Shown: piece after piece, positions 11,064 through 18,427 of the stretch
Layout of the letters: the number at the start of each line of letters is the position of its first letter
Numbering within the stretch: position 1 is the first letter of the stretch
The notes under the pieces: generated by a model
What the model saw: the letters and a program-made list of their open reading frames with translations, nothing else
Database searches by the model: none
Told to the model about the DNA's origin: nothing
Source of the DNA: a virus
DNA length: 20,668 nucleotides
Direction: 5' to 3' (one strand)
Virus record (IMG/VR): IMGVR_UViG_2124908038_000026
Span: 1 to 20,668 of that record
Position numbers and translations under genes: made by a program

Positions 11064-11116
11064 CGCCGGGCAATGAGTAAACTTAAGCAAACGGCGACTC
11101 GATATCGAGTGCGCTG
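11064..11116 (+). promoter_or_regulatory. Potential folded 5' leader of terS
   Basis: CGCCG (11064-11068) can pair with CGGCG (11092-11096). Next to it ACTCGAT-ATCGAGT (11097-11110) is a perfect 14-base palindrome, extended by GCG and CGC with one bulge. It could be an RNA hairpin near the start of the late transcript or a protein site on DNA. Confidence 0.4.
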
Positions 11117-11168
11117 CAAACTAATAAACTAACCCAGCCTGGCGGATATAACTATAAAGGTATAACCA

Positions 11169-11609
11169 ATGCCTCAAATAGATCAAACCATACCAAAATT
11201 AACTCCAAAAGGATTGGCTCAAATGCAAATGATAGCTAATGGAGTTGACCCGAAAACAGCACTACTTCTTACCAACCCATATAAGGATACAATTACCAAA
11301 CAGGCCGTATGGAAAACTAAAGCAAAGTTTGATAAGTTAAGTCTCACAAGACCTGACCTAGTGAAATTAGCTCGTAATGCTGTTAAAGATTGCCTGGAAG
11401 ATAAACCGATTAATGGTGAGATATATCCCACACATAGCAACAAGCTAGCGGCTGCCTCAATGGTGTACGATCGCTTTGAGCCGGTCAAGAGCAACCAGGC
11501 AGAGGCTCCTCAAGGCAATACATACATCGATATGAGCGTGATCAATAACGTTGGAATGGGTATACCTTTGGGTATACGTGAAGACAAGGGTGTGATTGAT
11601 GTTAAGTAA
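11169..11609 (+). CDS. Terminase small subunit, probable (146 aa)
   Basis: It would recognise phage DNA and start packaging with the large subunit encoded 300 bp downstream. The N-terminus has a helix-turn-helix look (LTPKGLAQMQMIANGVDPKT, then QAVWKTKAKFDKLS), followed by LARNAVKDCLEDKPINGE and SNKLAAASMVYDRFEPVKS, a helical segment often seen in these proteins. The Gly-rich tail (NNVGMGIPLGIRED) may contact the large subunit. SD AAAGG eight bases from the ATG. Assignment rests on position plus this layout, as small terminases diverge strongly. Confidence 0.65.
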   Translation: MPQIDQTIPKLTPKGLAQMQMIANGVDPKTALLLTNPYKDTITKQAVWKTKAKFDKLSLTRPDLVKLARNAVKDCLEDKPINGEIYPTHSNKLAAASMVYDRFEPVKSNQAEAPQGNTYIDMSVINNVGMGIPLGIREDKGVIDVK

Positions 11610-11625
11610 TAACGCATACATACAC

Positions 11626-11662
11626 ATCGAGTTCGACTCCTTACATAGAAGCCGAACTTGAT
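11626..11662 (+). other. Hairpin between terS and the next gene
   Basis: ATCGAGTTCG (11626-11635) and CGAACTTGAT (11653-11662) pair over ten positions with one G-U and a 17-base loop. There is no U-tract after it, so it is not an intrinsic terminator. It may stabilise mRNA or mark a processing site. The 157-bp gap around it otherwise holds only a short C-run and a GGCAGATTTT direct repeat (twice). Confidence 0.4.
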
Positions 11663-11766
11663 AAGAATTACTTTCTAGACCCCCCATGCCCCCATTTGGA
11701 AGGTTCTCGGCAGATTTTCTATACCTTTCCTGTGGACGCGTAATATTTTTTAGAAAGGCAGATTTT

Positions 11767-11916
11767 ATGTTAATTGATTTAGTGTCAAAGGATTCTATAA
11801 AGAAATATGCTTCTAATATGAATTGGTTGATTAATAATGAGATGGACAAGCCTATTCCGGGGGAAGTCTTAAAGAAGGTCTTTGATGCAGAAGATAGTGA
11901 GGATGATCACACTTGA
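11767..11916 (+). CDS. Small protein preceding the large terminase (49 aa)
   Basis: I start at ATG 11767, which has SD AAAGG; the frame is open further upstream but without support. The product begins MLIDLVSKDSIKKYASNMNW and ends acidic (VFDAEDSEDDHT). The TGA overlaps the TTG start of the large terminase (TTGA). Coupled translation suggests a role with the terminase; no family recognised. Confidence 0.65.
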   Translation: MLIDLVSKDSIKKYASNMNWLINNEMDKPIPGEVLKKVFDAEDSEDDHT

Positions 11917-13577
11917 TTAAGTTTGAGCGACATCCTGAGATAGCTTTAAATCGTAAGGAATGGGCTACTGGACAATTCAAGTCCATGTATGCCAACGATT
12001 ACCTTGCTGGGTTCCAGAGAGTCAAGGAAGGAGTTTGGACTGAGCGTGATTTACTTAGGGGCTTATTTGTAAATGATTTATGGTTTTTGATTGTTTACGG
12101 TTTGGGAGTTACGTTTGCACATCATCCGTTTGTTGTTAAGATGGCGCATGAGGTTGAGAGTGGCCCGCAGAGCAACACATTGGATATATGGGCGAGGTTT
12201 CATTTCAAGAGTACGATCATTACGATAGGGGAGACGTTGCAGTATCACATAAAGAATCCTGAGCATTGTACGGGTATTCTTTGTTTTAATAGGCCGACAG
12301 CGAAGAAGCCTTTGAGGTCTATCAAGAATTTATTGGAGCAGTCTGATTTATTAAGGTGGTGTTTCCCTGAAGTATTTTGGGATAAGCCTGAGACACAGGC
12401 TCCTAAGTGGAGCGAGGATGATGGTTTGGTGTTTAAGCGTAAAGGAGCATCCCGGCCACAGTCAACCATTGAAGCACATGGTTTGGTAGAGGGTATGCCG
12501 GTTGGTTCGCATTATGAGAGGCTTGTGTTTGATGATCTAGAGACGGATGATATTAAGGATTCCCCCGACATGTTGGATAAGGTTTTCCGTAGGTTTGAGA
12601 TGGCGGAAGGCAACTTGGGAATGGGGAAGGATTCAGATATTGTCAGGATTATAGGAACGTACTATTCTCATTTCGGGCCGAATGTCAGGATCAGGGATAT
12701 GCAATACGAAAGTGGAGAGAAGATATATACATTAAGGCTTGTTCCTGCGACGGAAGATGGTACAAGAGAAGGCAAACCTGTTTATATGGAGGATAAGCCC
12801 TTTGAAAAGGAAAAAACTAAATCAACCTTTAATTCCCAACAGCTTTGCAATCCCACGCCTACAACAAGTTTAAAACTGGATAAGAATTATCTGAAGCCGA
12901 TCAATAGGAGATTTGTTCCCCGCAATATTTTAAAGTTCATGGTGATAGACCAGGCTGGAGGTGACGAGACTGATAAGCAGAGCATTGATATGTGGTCTTA
13001 CGGAATCATAGGAGTTGAACCTTGCTTGGATGAAGTCGGTCAGTCTAATATTTATCTGATGGATGTTGAAGCCGACAAGATGTCTCATTCTGAAGGTATT
13101 AATGGAATAGTTACCATGTATCTTCGCAACGGGATAATTGAGATGCTAGGCGTTGAGAAGGTTGGGTTGGCAACCACTGAAATTCATATAACAAATGCCT
13201 TGAGGGTTAGGGGACGTAGGCTTTCTTTAGAAGCCGGGAACCTTTTTTTATTAAGACCGGGGGGACGTTCCAAAGAAAGTCGGGTGGAACAGAGTCTTCA
13301 ATGGCCTTTGAATAATGGGAAAGTCCACTATTGCGACGATATTGATGATGTTTATATCAATAAAATTAGAGATGAAATGGACAAGTTCCCTTTCTTCCAT
13401 GTGGATATTCTGGATATGATTGCTTACGTTTACGATATGATGAAGGAATTTGATTTCGTTGTAAAGGGTCAGGCGAGGACACAGCAGGACGATATTCTTG
13501 ATGCGATTAAAAAAATAGAGAATCAGGGGAATATTAAAAACAATCCGCTTTATCACGGATTACAGGTGGTGGGATAA
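11913..13577 (+). CDS. terL: Terminase large subunit (554 aa)
   Basis: The packaging motor and headful or site-specific nuclease. The ATPase half shows a Walker-A-like ARFHFKST (94-101, K99), an adenine/arginine region (FNRPTAKK near 125-132), Walker B LVFDDLE (204-210) and a coupling motif IIGTYYS (246-252). The RNase-H-fold nuclease half shows VIDQAGGD (344-351), IYLMDVEADK (380-389) and a C-terminal acidic pair in HVDILDMIAYVYD (D498, D501). Length fits podovirus large terminases. The start is a TTG with GTGAGG about ten bases upstream; the first ATG in frame would remove conserved N-terminal sequence. Confidence 0.9.
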   Translation: MIKFERHPEIALNRKEWATGQFKSMYANDYLAGFQRVKEGVWTERDLLRGLFVNDLWFLIVYGLGVTFAHHPFVVKMAHEVESGPQSNTLDIWARFHFKSTIITIGETLQYHIKNPEHCTGILCFNRPTAKKPLRSIKNLLEQSDLLRWCFPEVFWDKPETQAPKWSEDDGLVFKRKGASRPQSTIEAHGLVEGMPVGSHYERLVFDDLETDDIKDSPDMLDKVFRRFEMAEGNLGMGKDSDIVRIIGTYYSHFGPNVRIRDMQYESGEKIYTLRLVPATEDGTREGKPVYMEDKPFEKEKTKSTFNSQQLCNPTPTTSLKLDKNYLKPINRRFVPRNILKFMVIDQAGGDETDKQSIDMWSYGIIGVEPCLDEVGQSNIYLMDVEADKMSHSEGINGIVTMYLRNGIIEMLGVEKVGLATTEIHITNALRVRGRRLSLEAGNLFLLRPGGRSKESRVEQSLQWPLNNGKVHYCDDIDDVYINKIRDEMDKFPFFHVDILDMIAYVYDMMKEFDFVVKGQARTQQDDILDAIKKIENQGNIKNNPLYHGLQVVG

Positions 13578-13578
13578 A

Positions 13579-13887
13579 ATGGCAGAATGGATTGGGCCGA
13601 CTCTGTATGGCGCGGGGCAAATAATAGGCGGTATGCTTGCTGACGCTGCACCGACTGCTATGGCGGCATCTTCAGTTGCGAGTGCTGGAATGGGAGCCTA
13701 TGGAATGATGAATTCTCCGAAAGCTCCCGGCGCTCCTACGCAGACGGATTATGCTAAGGAACAAGAAGCGGCGGCTACCGCGCAGGCGGAAGCACTTTTA
13801 AAGAGAAGGGGAATGTCCTCTACTATACTAACAAGCCCTCTAGGGGCCGGCGGAGCGCAAACAGGGAAAGCAACTTTGGGAGCGTAA
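13579..13887 (+). CDS. Conserved phage protein between terminase and portal (102 aa)
   Basis: It starts one base after the terL stop. The N-terminal half is Gly/Ala-rich and hydrophobic (GAGQIIGGMLADAAPTAMAA), the middle is Pro-rich (SPKAPGAPTQTDYAKEQEAA) and the C-terminus is LLKRRGMSSTILTSPLGAGG. The order PxAPxxPTxxDY, coiled segment, KRRGxxSTILTSPLG is a pattern I recognise from small proteins in the packaging/head region of many podoviruses. Probably virion-associated or an assembly factor; function not established. Confidence 0.8.
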   Translation: MAEWIGPTLYGAGQIIGGMLADAAPTAMAASSVASAGMGAYGMMNSPKAPGAPTQTDYAKEQEAAATAQAEALLKRRGMSSTILTSPLGAGGAQTGKATLGA

Positions 13888-13985
13888 TGAGTGAAGAAAC
13901 AAAACAGGTTGTTAAAATAATAATTCGCGGTATGAAGTTTACTATATCACTTCTTGAGAAGTGGCTTAGGGGCGAAAAGATATGA
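13887..13985 (+). CDS. Small phage protein (32 aa)
   Basis: TAATG overlap with the previous stop. The product, MSEETKQVVKIIIRGMKFTI plus SLLEKWLRGEKI, has a single amphipathic helix. Similar short ORFs follow this neighbour in related phages as far as I recall. Its stop overlaps the next ATG (ATATGA). Confidence 0.55.
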   Translation: MSEETKQVVKIIIRGMKFTISLLEKWLRGEKI

Positions 13986-14110
13986 AACAGACTGTTGGGA
14001 ACTTTGACTATAAAAAATATAAGACAGTTAGTAAAAAGACAATGGCTTATTGTAAGAAGATATTAAACAAGAAGTCAGAACTGTTACGCTCAATTCCTTG
14101 GGCTAAATAA
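13982..14110 (+). CDS. Small basic phage protein (42 aa)
   Basis: ATGA overlap with the preceding gene and an SD-like GGGGCG close by. Strongly basic: MKQTVGNFDYKKYKTVSKKT, then YCKKILNKKSELLRSIPWAK. Could bind DNA or the portal; not recognised. Confidence 0.55.
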   Translation: MKQTVGNFDYKKYKTVSKKTMAYCKKILNKKSELLRSIPWAK

Positions 14111-14163
14111 CTTATACCCTGCCTCTCTTCGGAAACGCAAGGATTAATTCAGAAACGCCACAG

Positions 14164-14191
14164 CCTCTCTGATAACACGGAGAGGTTTTTT
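14164..14191 (+). terminator. Terminator-like hairpin that contains the portal SD
   Basis: CCTCTC (14164-14169), ten-base loop, GAGAGG (14180-14185), then six Ts. It has the form of an intrinsic terminator, but the 3' arm GGAGAGG is also the only SD for the portal ATG at 14193. A second GCCTCTCT at 14121 could replace the 5' arm, and GAAACGC occurs twice between them (14132, 14152). The element may reduce portal expression or switch between readthrough and stop. Confidence 0.6.
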
Positions 14192-14192
14192 A

Positions 14193-16076
14193 ATGTATCC
14201 AGCGACAGTACAACAAGATGATACCGGTTTTAACCCGTCTAAACTAGGCCCTCGTTCTGACGATGAACGTGCCAAAGACTTAGAGAAAAACTTATCTCTT
14301 TTAGCTCAGTACAGACTATTATGGGAACCCATGATCGACAACCTGATTATGTATATCAATCATGGCCGGCGCAGTGTTCAGGATAAAGATTTATGGCCTG
14401 GACAACCCACGGGACAGTTTGTATTTTCTGATGAAGCTATACTAGCAAAGAACATGACCGTTGATGGAATGACCGGGTATATGTGTTCAAGGAATCAGCC
14501 CTGGTTCGCTTTACAGTTGCCAAGTAAAATGGTTTTTCCGAGATCAAGTATTCTGCGCGGATGGTCAGGAAAGCGCCTTGATGAATTTCCTGAGGTTCAA
14601 AGATGGCTTCAGAATACTCAGGAAGAAATGTATCTTGCTTTTAATCAATCCAATTTTTATGACATAGTTCCTGAATTCATAGGAGACGGCGTAAGTATTG
14701 GGACGGGATATATGCTGATTGAGGAAGATGTTGACAGTGCAAAATTGGCGTTCCTTGTACCTCATTTCAGGGAATGCTTTGTTGCTGAAAACCGTTACGG
14801 TAAAGTCGATACTCTTTACAGGGTTTACAAAATAACCTTGCGGCAGTTGGCTACTAAATTCGATTGGGACGAACTTAAAAAAATAGATAACAATCTGGAA
14901 AACAGATATAAATCCAACATGCACGAAGAAGTAGAAATACTTCATGCTGTTTACCCTCGTCAGGATTACACACCTTGGAGAATCGACTTGAAAGGTAAAC
15001 AATGGGAGTCTGTGTATCTGTATAGAAAGAGCGGAAAACTTATGGCTCCTTTGGCGGCTATCGGCTCGCCTGAAGATCAAAGTCGGGTGCTTTCATTAAA
15101 GGAAGGAGAATACGCCACAGCAGAAGGCGGTTATGATTCATTCCCCTATATTGCTTGGAGATGGAGAAAGAACAATGACGAAATTTACGGCAGGGGATGT
15201 GGGCATGATGCTTGGATTTCCATTGCTCTTGATAATCAAATGGGCCGGACAAATCTCAAGACCGGGCAGAGAGCCGCGGAACCACCTCTTGTTGCTTACT
15301 CGGATTTAAGGGGAGCTATTCAGAAAGACGCAGACGGCATTACTTTTGTCGAAAGCAATCGCGGAGATATAAGGACGCGCGCGCCCATGCCTCTTTATGC
15401 CGGTGGAGTTCAAAATCTTCCATTTTCTATTGAGTATCAAGATAAAGTAAAAGCCGTTATTAACAAGCATTTTCATACTGATGTCTTTATGCTCCTGACT
15501 CAACTTGCACAAAACAAGGCATCTGAGAGAATGGTCACAGAGCAGGTGTTTGAGTTGATGAATGAGAAGGCCGCCGTACTGGGTACGAGGGTTGGGAATC
15601 TTCAATCAGAGGCTTTTGATCCGCTTATCCGTAGGGTTTACAGTATCGAATCAAAGGCAAGAAGGACTCCTCCTCCTCCCGACATTTTACTTCAGACGAT
15701 TCACGGCCCAGTTGAAATCCAGTACCTTGGCCCTCTTGCACAGGCACAGACAAGATTGTCTAAAGTTAGGTCTATACAAACAGGATTGCAATTAACTGAG
15801 CAGGCGGCAAAGATACTAGGGCCTGAATGCGCTGACTATATTAACAAAGGGGAAACAATGAAGGATATTTTTAATTCGTGTGGATTCCCCGCCAAGGATA
15901 CGCAGGATGATAAAATGGTTATGCAGATTCAACAACAGCGCAACAAAATTCAAGAGCAAGAAAGGCAGGCAGAACAGGCTCCTAAGATAGCGAGGGCGAT
16001 TGCTACAATGCAGAAGACCACGGAAAAAGGAAGCCCACTTGCCGCACTGACAGGCGGAGGCGGTGAAGGTGGATAA
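14193..16076 (+). CDS. Portal (head-to-tail connecting) protein (627 aa)
   Basis: It forms the dodecameric ring at one capsid vertex through which DNA passes. The order of segments fits the podovirus head-to-tail connector family: N-terminal helix RAKDLEKNLSLLAQYRLLWE, DNLIMYINHGRR, the YMCSRNQPWFALQLP loop, FIGDGVSIGTGYMLIEED, PYIAWRWRKNNDEIYGRGCG, and the stem helix NKHFHTDVFMLLTQ followed by ASERMVTEQVFELMNEKAAV. The C-terminal barrel is a glutamine-rich coiled coil ending in a Gly-rich tail. Length is typical of the family. The SD is inside the hairpin at 14164-14191. Confidence 0.9.
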   Translation: MYPATVQQDDTGFNPSKLGPRSDDERAKDLEKNLSLLAQYRLLWEPMIDNLIMYINHGRRSVQDKDLWPGQPTGQFVFSDEAILAKNMTVDGMTGYMCSRNQPWFALQLPSKMVFPRSSILRGWSGKRLDEFPEVQRWLQNTQEEMYLAFNQSNFYDIVPEFIGDGVSIGTGYMLIEEDVDSAKLAFLVPHFRECFVAENRYGKVDTLYRVYKITLRQLATKFDWDELKKIDNNLENRYKSNMHEEVEILHAVYPRQDYTPWRIDLKGKQWESVYLYRKSGKLMAPLAAIGSPEDQSRVLSLKEGEYATAEGGYDSFPYIAWRWRKNNDEIYGRGCGHDAWISIALDNQMGRTNLKTGQRAAEPPLVAYSDLRGAIQKDADGITFVESNRGDIRTRAPMPLYAGGVQNLPFSIEYQDKVKAVINKHFHTDVFMLLTQLAQNKASERMVTEQVFELMNEKAAVLGTRVGNLQSEAFDPLIRRVYSIESKARRTPPPPDILLQTIHGPVEIQYLGPLAQAQTRLSKVRSIQTGLQLTEQAAKILGPECADYINKGETMKDIFNSCGFPAKDTQDDKMVMQIQQQRNKIQEQERQAEQAPKIARAIATMQKTTEKGSPLAALTGGGGEGG

Positions 16077-16293
16077 TAAATATGCCACATTGTTTCGTGA
16101 AGGAATAGGACGAGAAGTGTTGGCCGATATTCTTGTCTTTAATTGTCATTGGGGGGTAACTCTTGATTACGATAACAAGGCACAGATTGCCGAATATAAT
16201 GTTGGCTTAGTAATAGCAGCGAAAGCTGGAATTTTAAAGCAAATAGATTCACAGATTTTAGGACTTAAAAGAAAAACCAAAGAGGAGGTTTGA
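16069..16293 (+). CDS. Bbp19-like small phage protein (74 aa)
   Basis: Overlaps the portal stop. I prefer GTG 16069, eight bases after GGAGG, to GTG 16063. The product begins MDNKYATLFREGIGREVLAD, then ILVFNCHWGVTLDYDNKAQI, AEYNVGLVIAAKAGILKQID. The LF-x-x-G-x-GREVLADIL plus late NVGL-x-x-x-x-KAG pattern resembles the small Bbp19-type proteins next to portals in BPP-1-like phages. Function unknown; possibly an assembly factor. Confidence 0.7.
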   Translation: MDNKYATLFREGIGREVLADILVFNCHWGVTLDYDNKAQIAEYNVGLVIAAKAGILKQIDSQILGLKRKTKEEV

Positions 16294-16295
16294 TT

Positions 16296-16745
16296 ATGGC
16301 AATACCAACAGCACCAAAATACGATGATGTAAGAAGGGGAGGGCCGGGCGGCATTAGAATACCTCAGGAAGTGGGAGATGCCGCTTTTAAAGTAGTACAG
16401 AAAGTCTCAATCAATGCAAGTTTTATCGGCGGAAGTGCGACAACCAATGCGATTGCTTTAGTTCCATTTGTCAATCAGAACGTAGCAGATATTGCAGGAA
16501 GTGGTGTGGCTGGAGGCGCAGAAGCATCTTTAATAATTATCACTGGTGCAGGAAGTGGAGCGACTACACTTAGTCTTCCTGCCGCGTTCCCTGGTCATCT
16601 TTATTGTCTAGCAAACACTTCCGGTCAGGCTTGTACCCTTAAAGTAACGGGTCAGACAGGGGTTTCGGTAGCGAACAATTATTATCAATTACTGATGTGC
16701 AACGTTACCGACATAGTGGATATCGCGGCTGCGATTGCAGTATAA
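16296..16745 (+). CDS. Possible virion decoration or fibre-like protein (149 aa)
   Basis: ATG 16296 follows GAGGAGG at a good distance. The N-terminus is unordered and Gly-rich (PKYDDVRRGGPGGIRIPQEV). The remainder is beta-rich with low charge (ASLIIITGAGSGATTLSLPA, ANTSGQACTLKVTGQTGVSV, YYQLLMCNVTDIVDIAA). This VxxxSGQ-x-x-x-VxGQTGVxV...LMCNxTDxV repeat is seen in head-fibre and decoration-type proteins. Location between portal and scaffold also fits a virion part. Role inferred. Confidence 0.6.
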   Translation: MAIPTAPKYDDVRRGGPGGIRIPQEVGDAAFKVVQKVSINASFIGGSATTNAIALVPFVNQNVADIAGSGVAGGAEASLIIITGAGSGATTLSLPAAFPGHLYCLANTSGQACTLKVTGQTGVSVANNYYQLLMCNVTDIVDIAAAIAV

Positions 16746-16761
16746 GTAAGAAAGGAAAAAC

Positions 16762-17457
16762 ATGAATCAGGATGAAGCTGAAATTTATAAGGCTCCGGTA
16801 AAAAATTATAAGGTATATATTGCCATAGCTCCCCGTGGAGAGCCTTTTGACGAGAGCATGGATTCCTTGTTGAATATGATTAGGTTCACTCAAAATGCTG
16901 GCATAGTTGTTGCTTTGGAGAAAATAAGGAGAGGGGCACCGGGTTGGCATAACTGTGGCCCAGCAATAAGCCATTTTTTAAAGACAGACTGTACCCATGC
17001 TTTTGCGGCGGCTGATGACATGTTGTATCCACCGGATACTATTATCCGCCTCCTGAATGACGACAAGGATATTATTTCTGGGATTTATAGAAAAGCCTAT
17101 GTCACCAGAACAGAACCGGCAAATAGTTGTCGTTCTGCAGAGGAATGGCAACAGCGTTATGATTCTAAAGGAGTGTATGAAACTGATTTTTGTCCAGGAC
17201 ATACCATGCTTGTGAAAAGGGAAGTATACGAAAAGATGGTTATTGATTATCCAGAACTTGCTTATGTCAATAATGATGACCCGACTGAATCATTTTATGG
17301 TTTTTTTCTTCCCATTATAGAAGACAGACGTGCCTATGAAAGTGATTGGGCTTTTTCAATGAGAGCTAAACAAAGCGGATTCAAGATATGGACGGATTAC
17401 GGATGTCGGTGCAAGCATTACTGTTATGAATTTTTAGGATTTGAAGCGGAGGTGTAA
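16762..17457 (+). CDS. Glycosyltransferase-like (GT-A fold) protein (231 aa)
   Basis: SD AAAGG. Residues 16-24 (KVYIAIAPR) form the first strand; WHNCGPAISHFLKTDCTHAF (62-81) leads to AAADDMLYPPDTIIRLL (82-98), the metal/nucleotide-sugar loop with DD in place of DxD. DKDIISGIYRK (101-111) is the next strand, FCPGHTMLVKREVYEKM (143-159) resembles the acceptor-side helix, and ESDWAFSMRAKQSGFKIWTD (193-212) carries the ED/ExDW-type catalytic segment of family-2-like enzymes. It would add a sugar to a phage or host surface acceptor. It sits among head genes, unusual for a regulatory or host gene. Confidence 0.75.
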   Translation: MNQDEAEIYKAPVKNYKVYIAIAPRGEPFDESMDSLLNMIRFTQNAGIVVALEKIRRGAPGWHNCGPAISHFLKTDCTHAFAAADDMLYPPDTIIRLLNDDKDIISGIYRKAYVTRTEPANSCRSAEEWQQRYDSKGVYETDFCPGHTMLVKREVYEKMVIDYPELAYVNNDDPTESFYGFFLPIIEDRRAYESDWAFSMRAKQSGFKIWTDYGCRCKHYCYEFLGFEAEV

Positions 17458-17458
17458 A

Positions 17459-17617
17459 ATGCCTATAGGTGGTGGAAAAGGTGGAGCCAAGGGCGGTAAA
17501 GGAAGTCCTGCCTCGCTTTCTAACGAAGCAGAATTTAAGAACTGGGCTGAAAAGGAACGTAAAAAGAAAAAAGTAAATTACTTTCCTAAGAGCCCTCTTT
17601 CTCCAAACGGCAAATAA
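17459..17617 (+). CDS. Small Gly/Lys-rich protein with a scaffold-like C-terminal tail (52 aa)
   Basis: ATG lies two bases after the glycosyltransferase stop, with GGAGGTG upstream. The product starts with a Gly/Lys stretch (MPIGGGKGGAKGGKGSPASL), then a short helix EAEFKNWAEKERKKKK, and ends YFPKSPLSPNGK. The last twelve residues match the end of the scaffold protein (WFPNSPKSPTGK): aromatic-F-P-x-S-P-x-S-P-x-G-K. Coat-binding segments of scaffolds are often C-terminal, so this protein may bind the same capsid site. Function is inferred. Confidence 0.75.
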   Translation: MPIGGGKGGAKGGKGSPASLSNEAEFKNWAEKERKKKKVNYFPKSPLSPNGK

Positions 17618-17638
17618 AAAGGAAGGAGTTTAATTTTT

Positions 17639-18400
17639 ATGGAAGAAAACACAAACCAAAATGCCAACCAGAGCGATGGCGGTGCGTGGAAATCAGAATT
17701 ACCAGAAGCAGATAGAGGCCATGAGGCCTTCGCACCGTTTAAATCAAAGAGCGAATTGTGGGAAGGTGTAAAAAAATTACACACAGACTACAAAGCAACG
17801 GCGCAGAAAGCCACAGACTTGGAAGGTAAAATGAAGGATTATATTCCTCGGTTACCGGAAAATGCTTCGGATGAAGACAGGAACACTTTTTACAAAGCAC
17901 TTGGGCGTCCAGAAAAACCGGAAGAGTATGAACTCGAAGGTGCAGACAAGAATTCACCTGAATGGAATAAGATGGTGAAAGACAGTTTATTTAGAATGAA
18001 TATGCCTAAGGACATGGCAAAGGACGCGAGCAAATTCTGGAACTCTACAATTCAGAAAATGGTTGAGACTCACAATGCCAATGTCCAAAAGGAAATTCAG
18101 GGAGCCGCCGAGAAACTCAAAGGAGAACTGGGCGATAAGTACGATGCAGGAGTGGAACTGGCGAAGCGTATGTGGACAAAGCATAGCGAAGGATTCCCCG
18201 AAGAAGCAAAGGATTTTGACAAAGCCTTTACTGGTGAAACTTCGGCTTCTCGTTATGCGATGACAAGATTTTTATTAAACATTGCAAAATTGACGGGAGA
18301 GGATACTAGCCTAACCGGTGTTACAGGCGGGCCGACTAAAGGGGAAGCAGGCGCAAATTCCTGGTTCCCAAACAGTCCTAAAAGCCCGACAGGAAAGTAA
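17639..18400 (+). CDS. Capsid scaffolding protein (253 aa)
   Basis: Assists coat assembly and is removed before DNA entry. It lies directly before the major capsid gene and is acidic, helical and low in hydrophobics. An N-terminal disordered part is followed by FAPFKSKSELWEGVKKLHTD, the ALGRPEKPEEYEL segment common in phage scaffolds, a long helix (KMVETHNANVQKEIQGAAEK) and a Gly/Ser/Thr-rich linker ending WFPNSPKSPTGK. The C-terminal tail is the expected coat-binding element by analogy with other scaffolds. No protease domain. SD AAGGAG about 11 bases upstream. Confidence 0.85.
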   Translation: MEENTNQNANQSDGGAWKSELPEADRGHEAFAPFKSKSELWEGVKKLHTDYKATAQKATDLEGKMKDYIPRLPENASDEDRNTFYKALGRPEKPEEYELEGADKNSPEWNKMVKDSLFRMNMPKDMAKDASKFWNSTIQKMVETHNANVQKEIQGAAEKLKGELGDKYDAGVELAKRMWTKHSEGFPEEAKDFDKAFTGETSASRYAMTRFLLNIAKLTGEDTSLTGVTGGPTKGEAGANSWFPNSPKSPTGK

Positions 18401-18427
18401 TTTCTCCCGTGAAGGAGAGTATAAATA

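Larger units (their letters stand above)
10800..11168. other. Non-coding interval before the small terminase gene
   Basis: About 370 bp without a convincing gene; ORFs here are under 20 codons. It is AT-rich with CAAC/TTAATC-rich stretches, contains TTAATATTAA and CTATATAG palindromes, a promoter at 11027-11056, and folded sequence from 11064. Position directly before terS makes it a candidate for a packaging (pac or cos) site or a long regulated leader, by analogy with other phages. Confidence 0.5.

Noticed and set aside
11626-11662. tRNA-like GAGTTCGACTCC sequence
   Set aside because: The bases flanking the TTCGA loop do not form a T-stem, no anticodon arm or acceptor stem is found at proper distances, and the segment is better explained by the longer hairpin.
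14565-15080. 171-codon leftward ORF
   Set aside because: Entirely antisense to the portal gene, no SD, no recognisable protein features.
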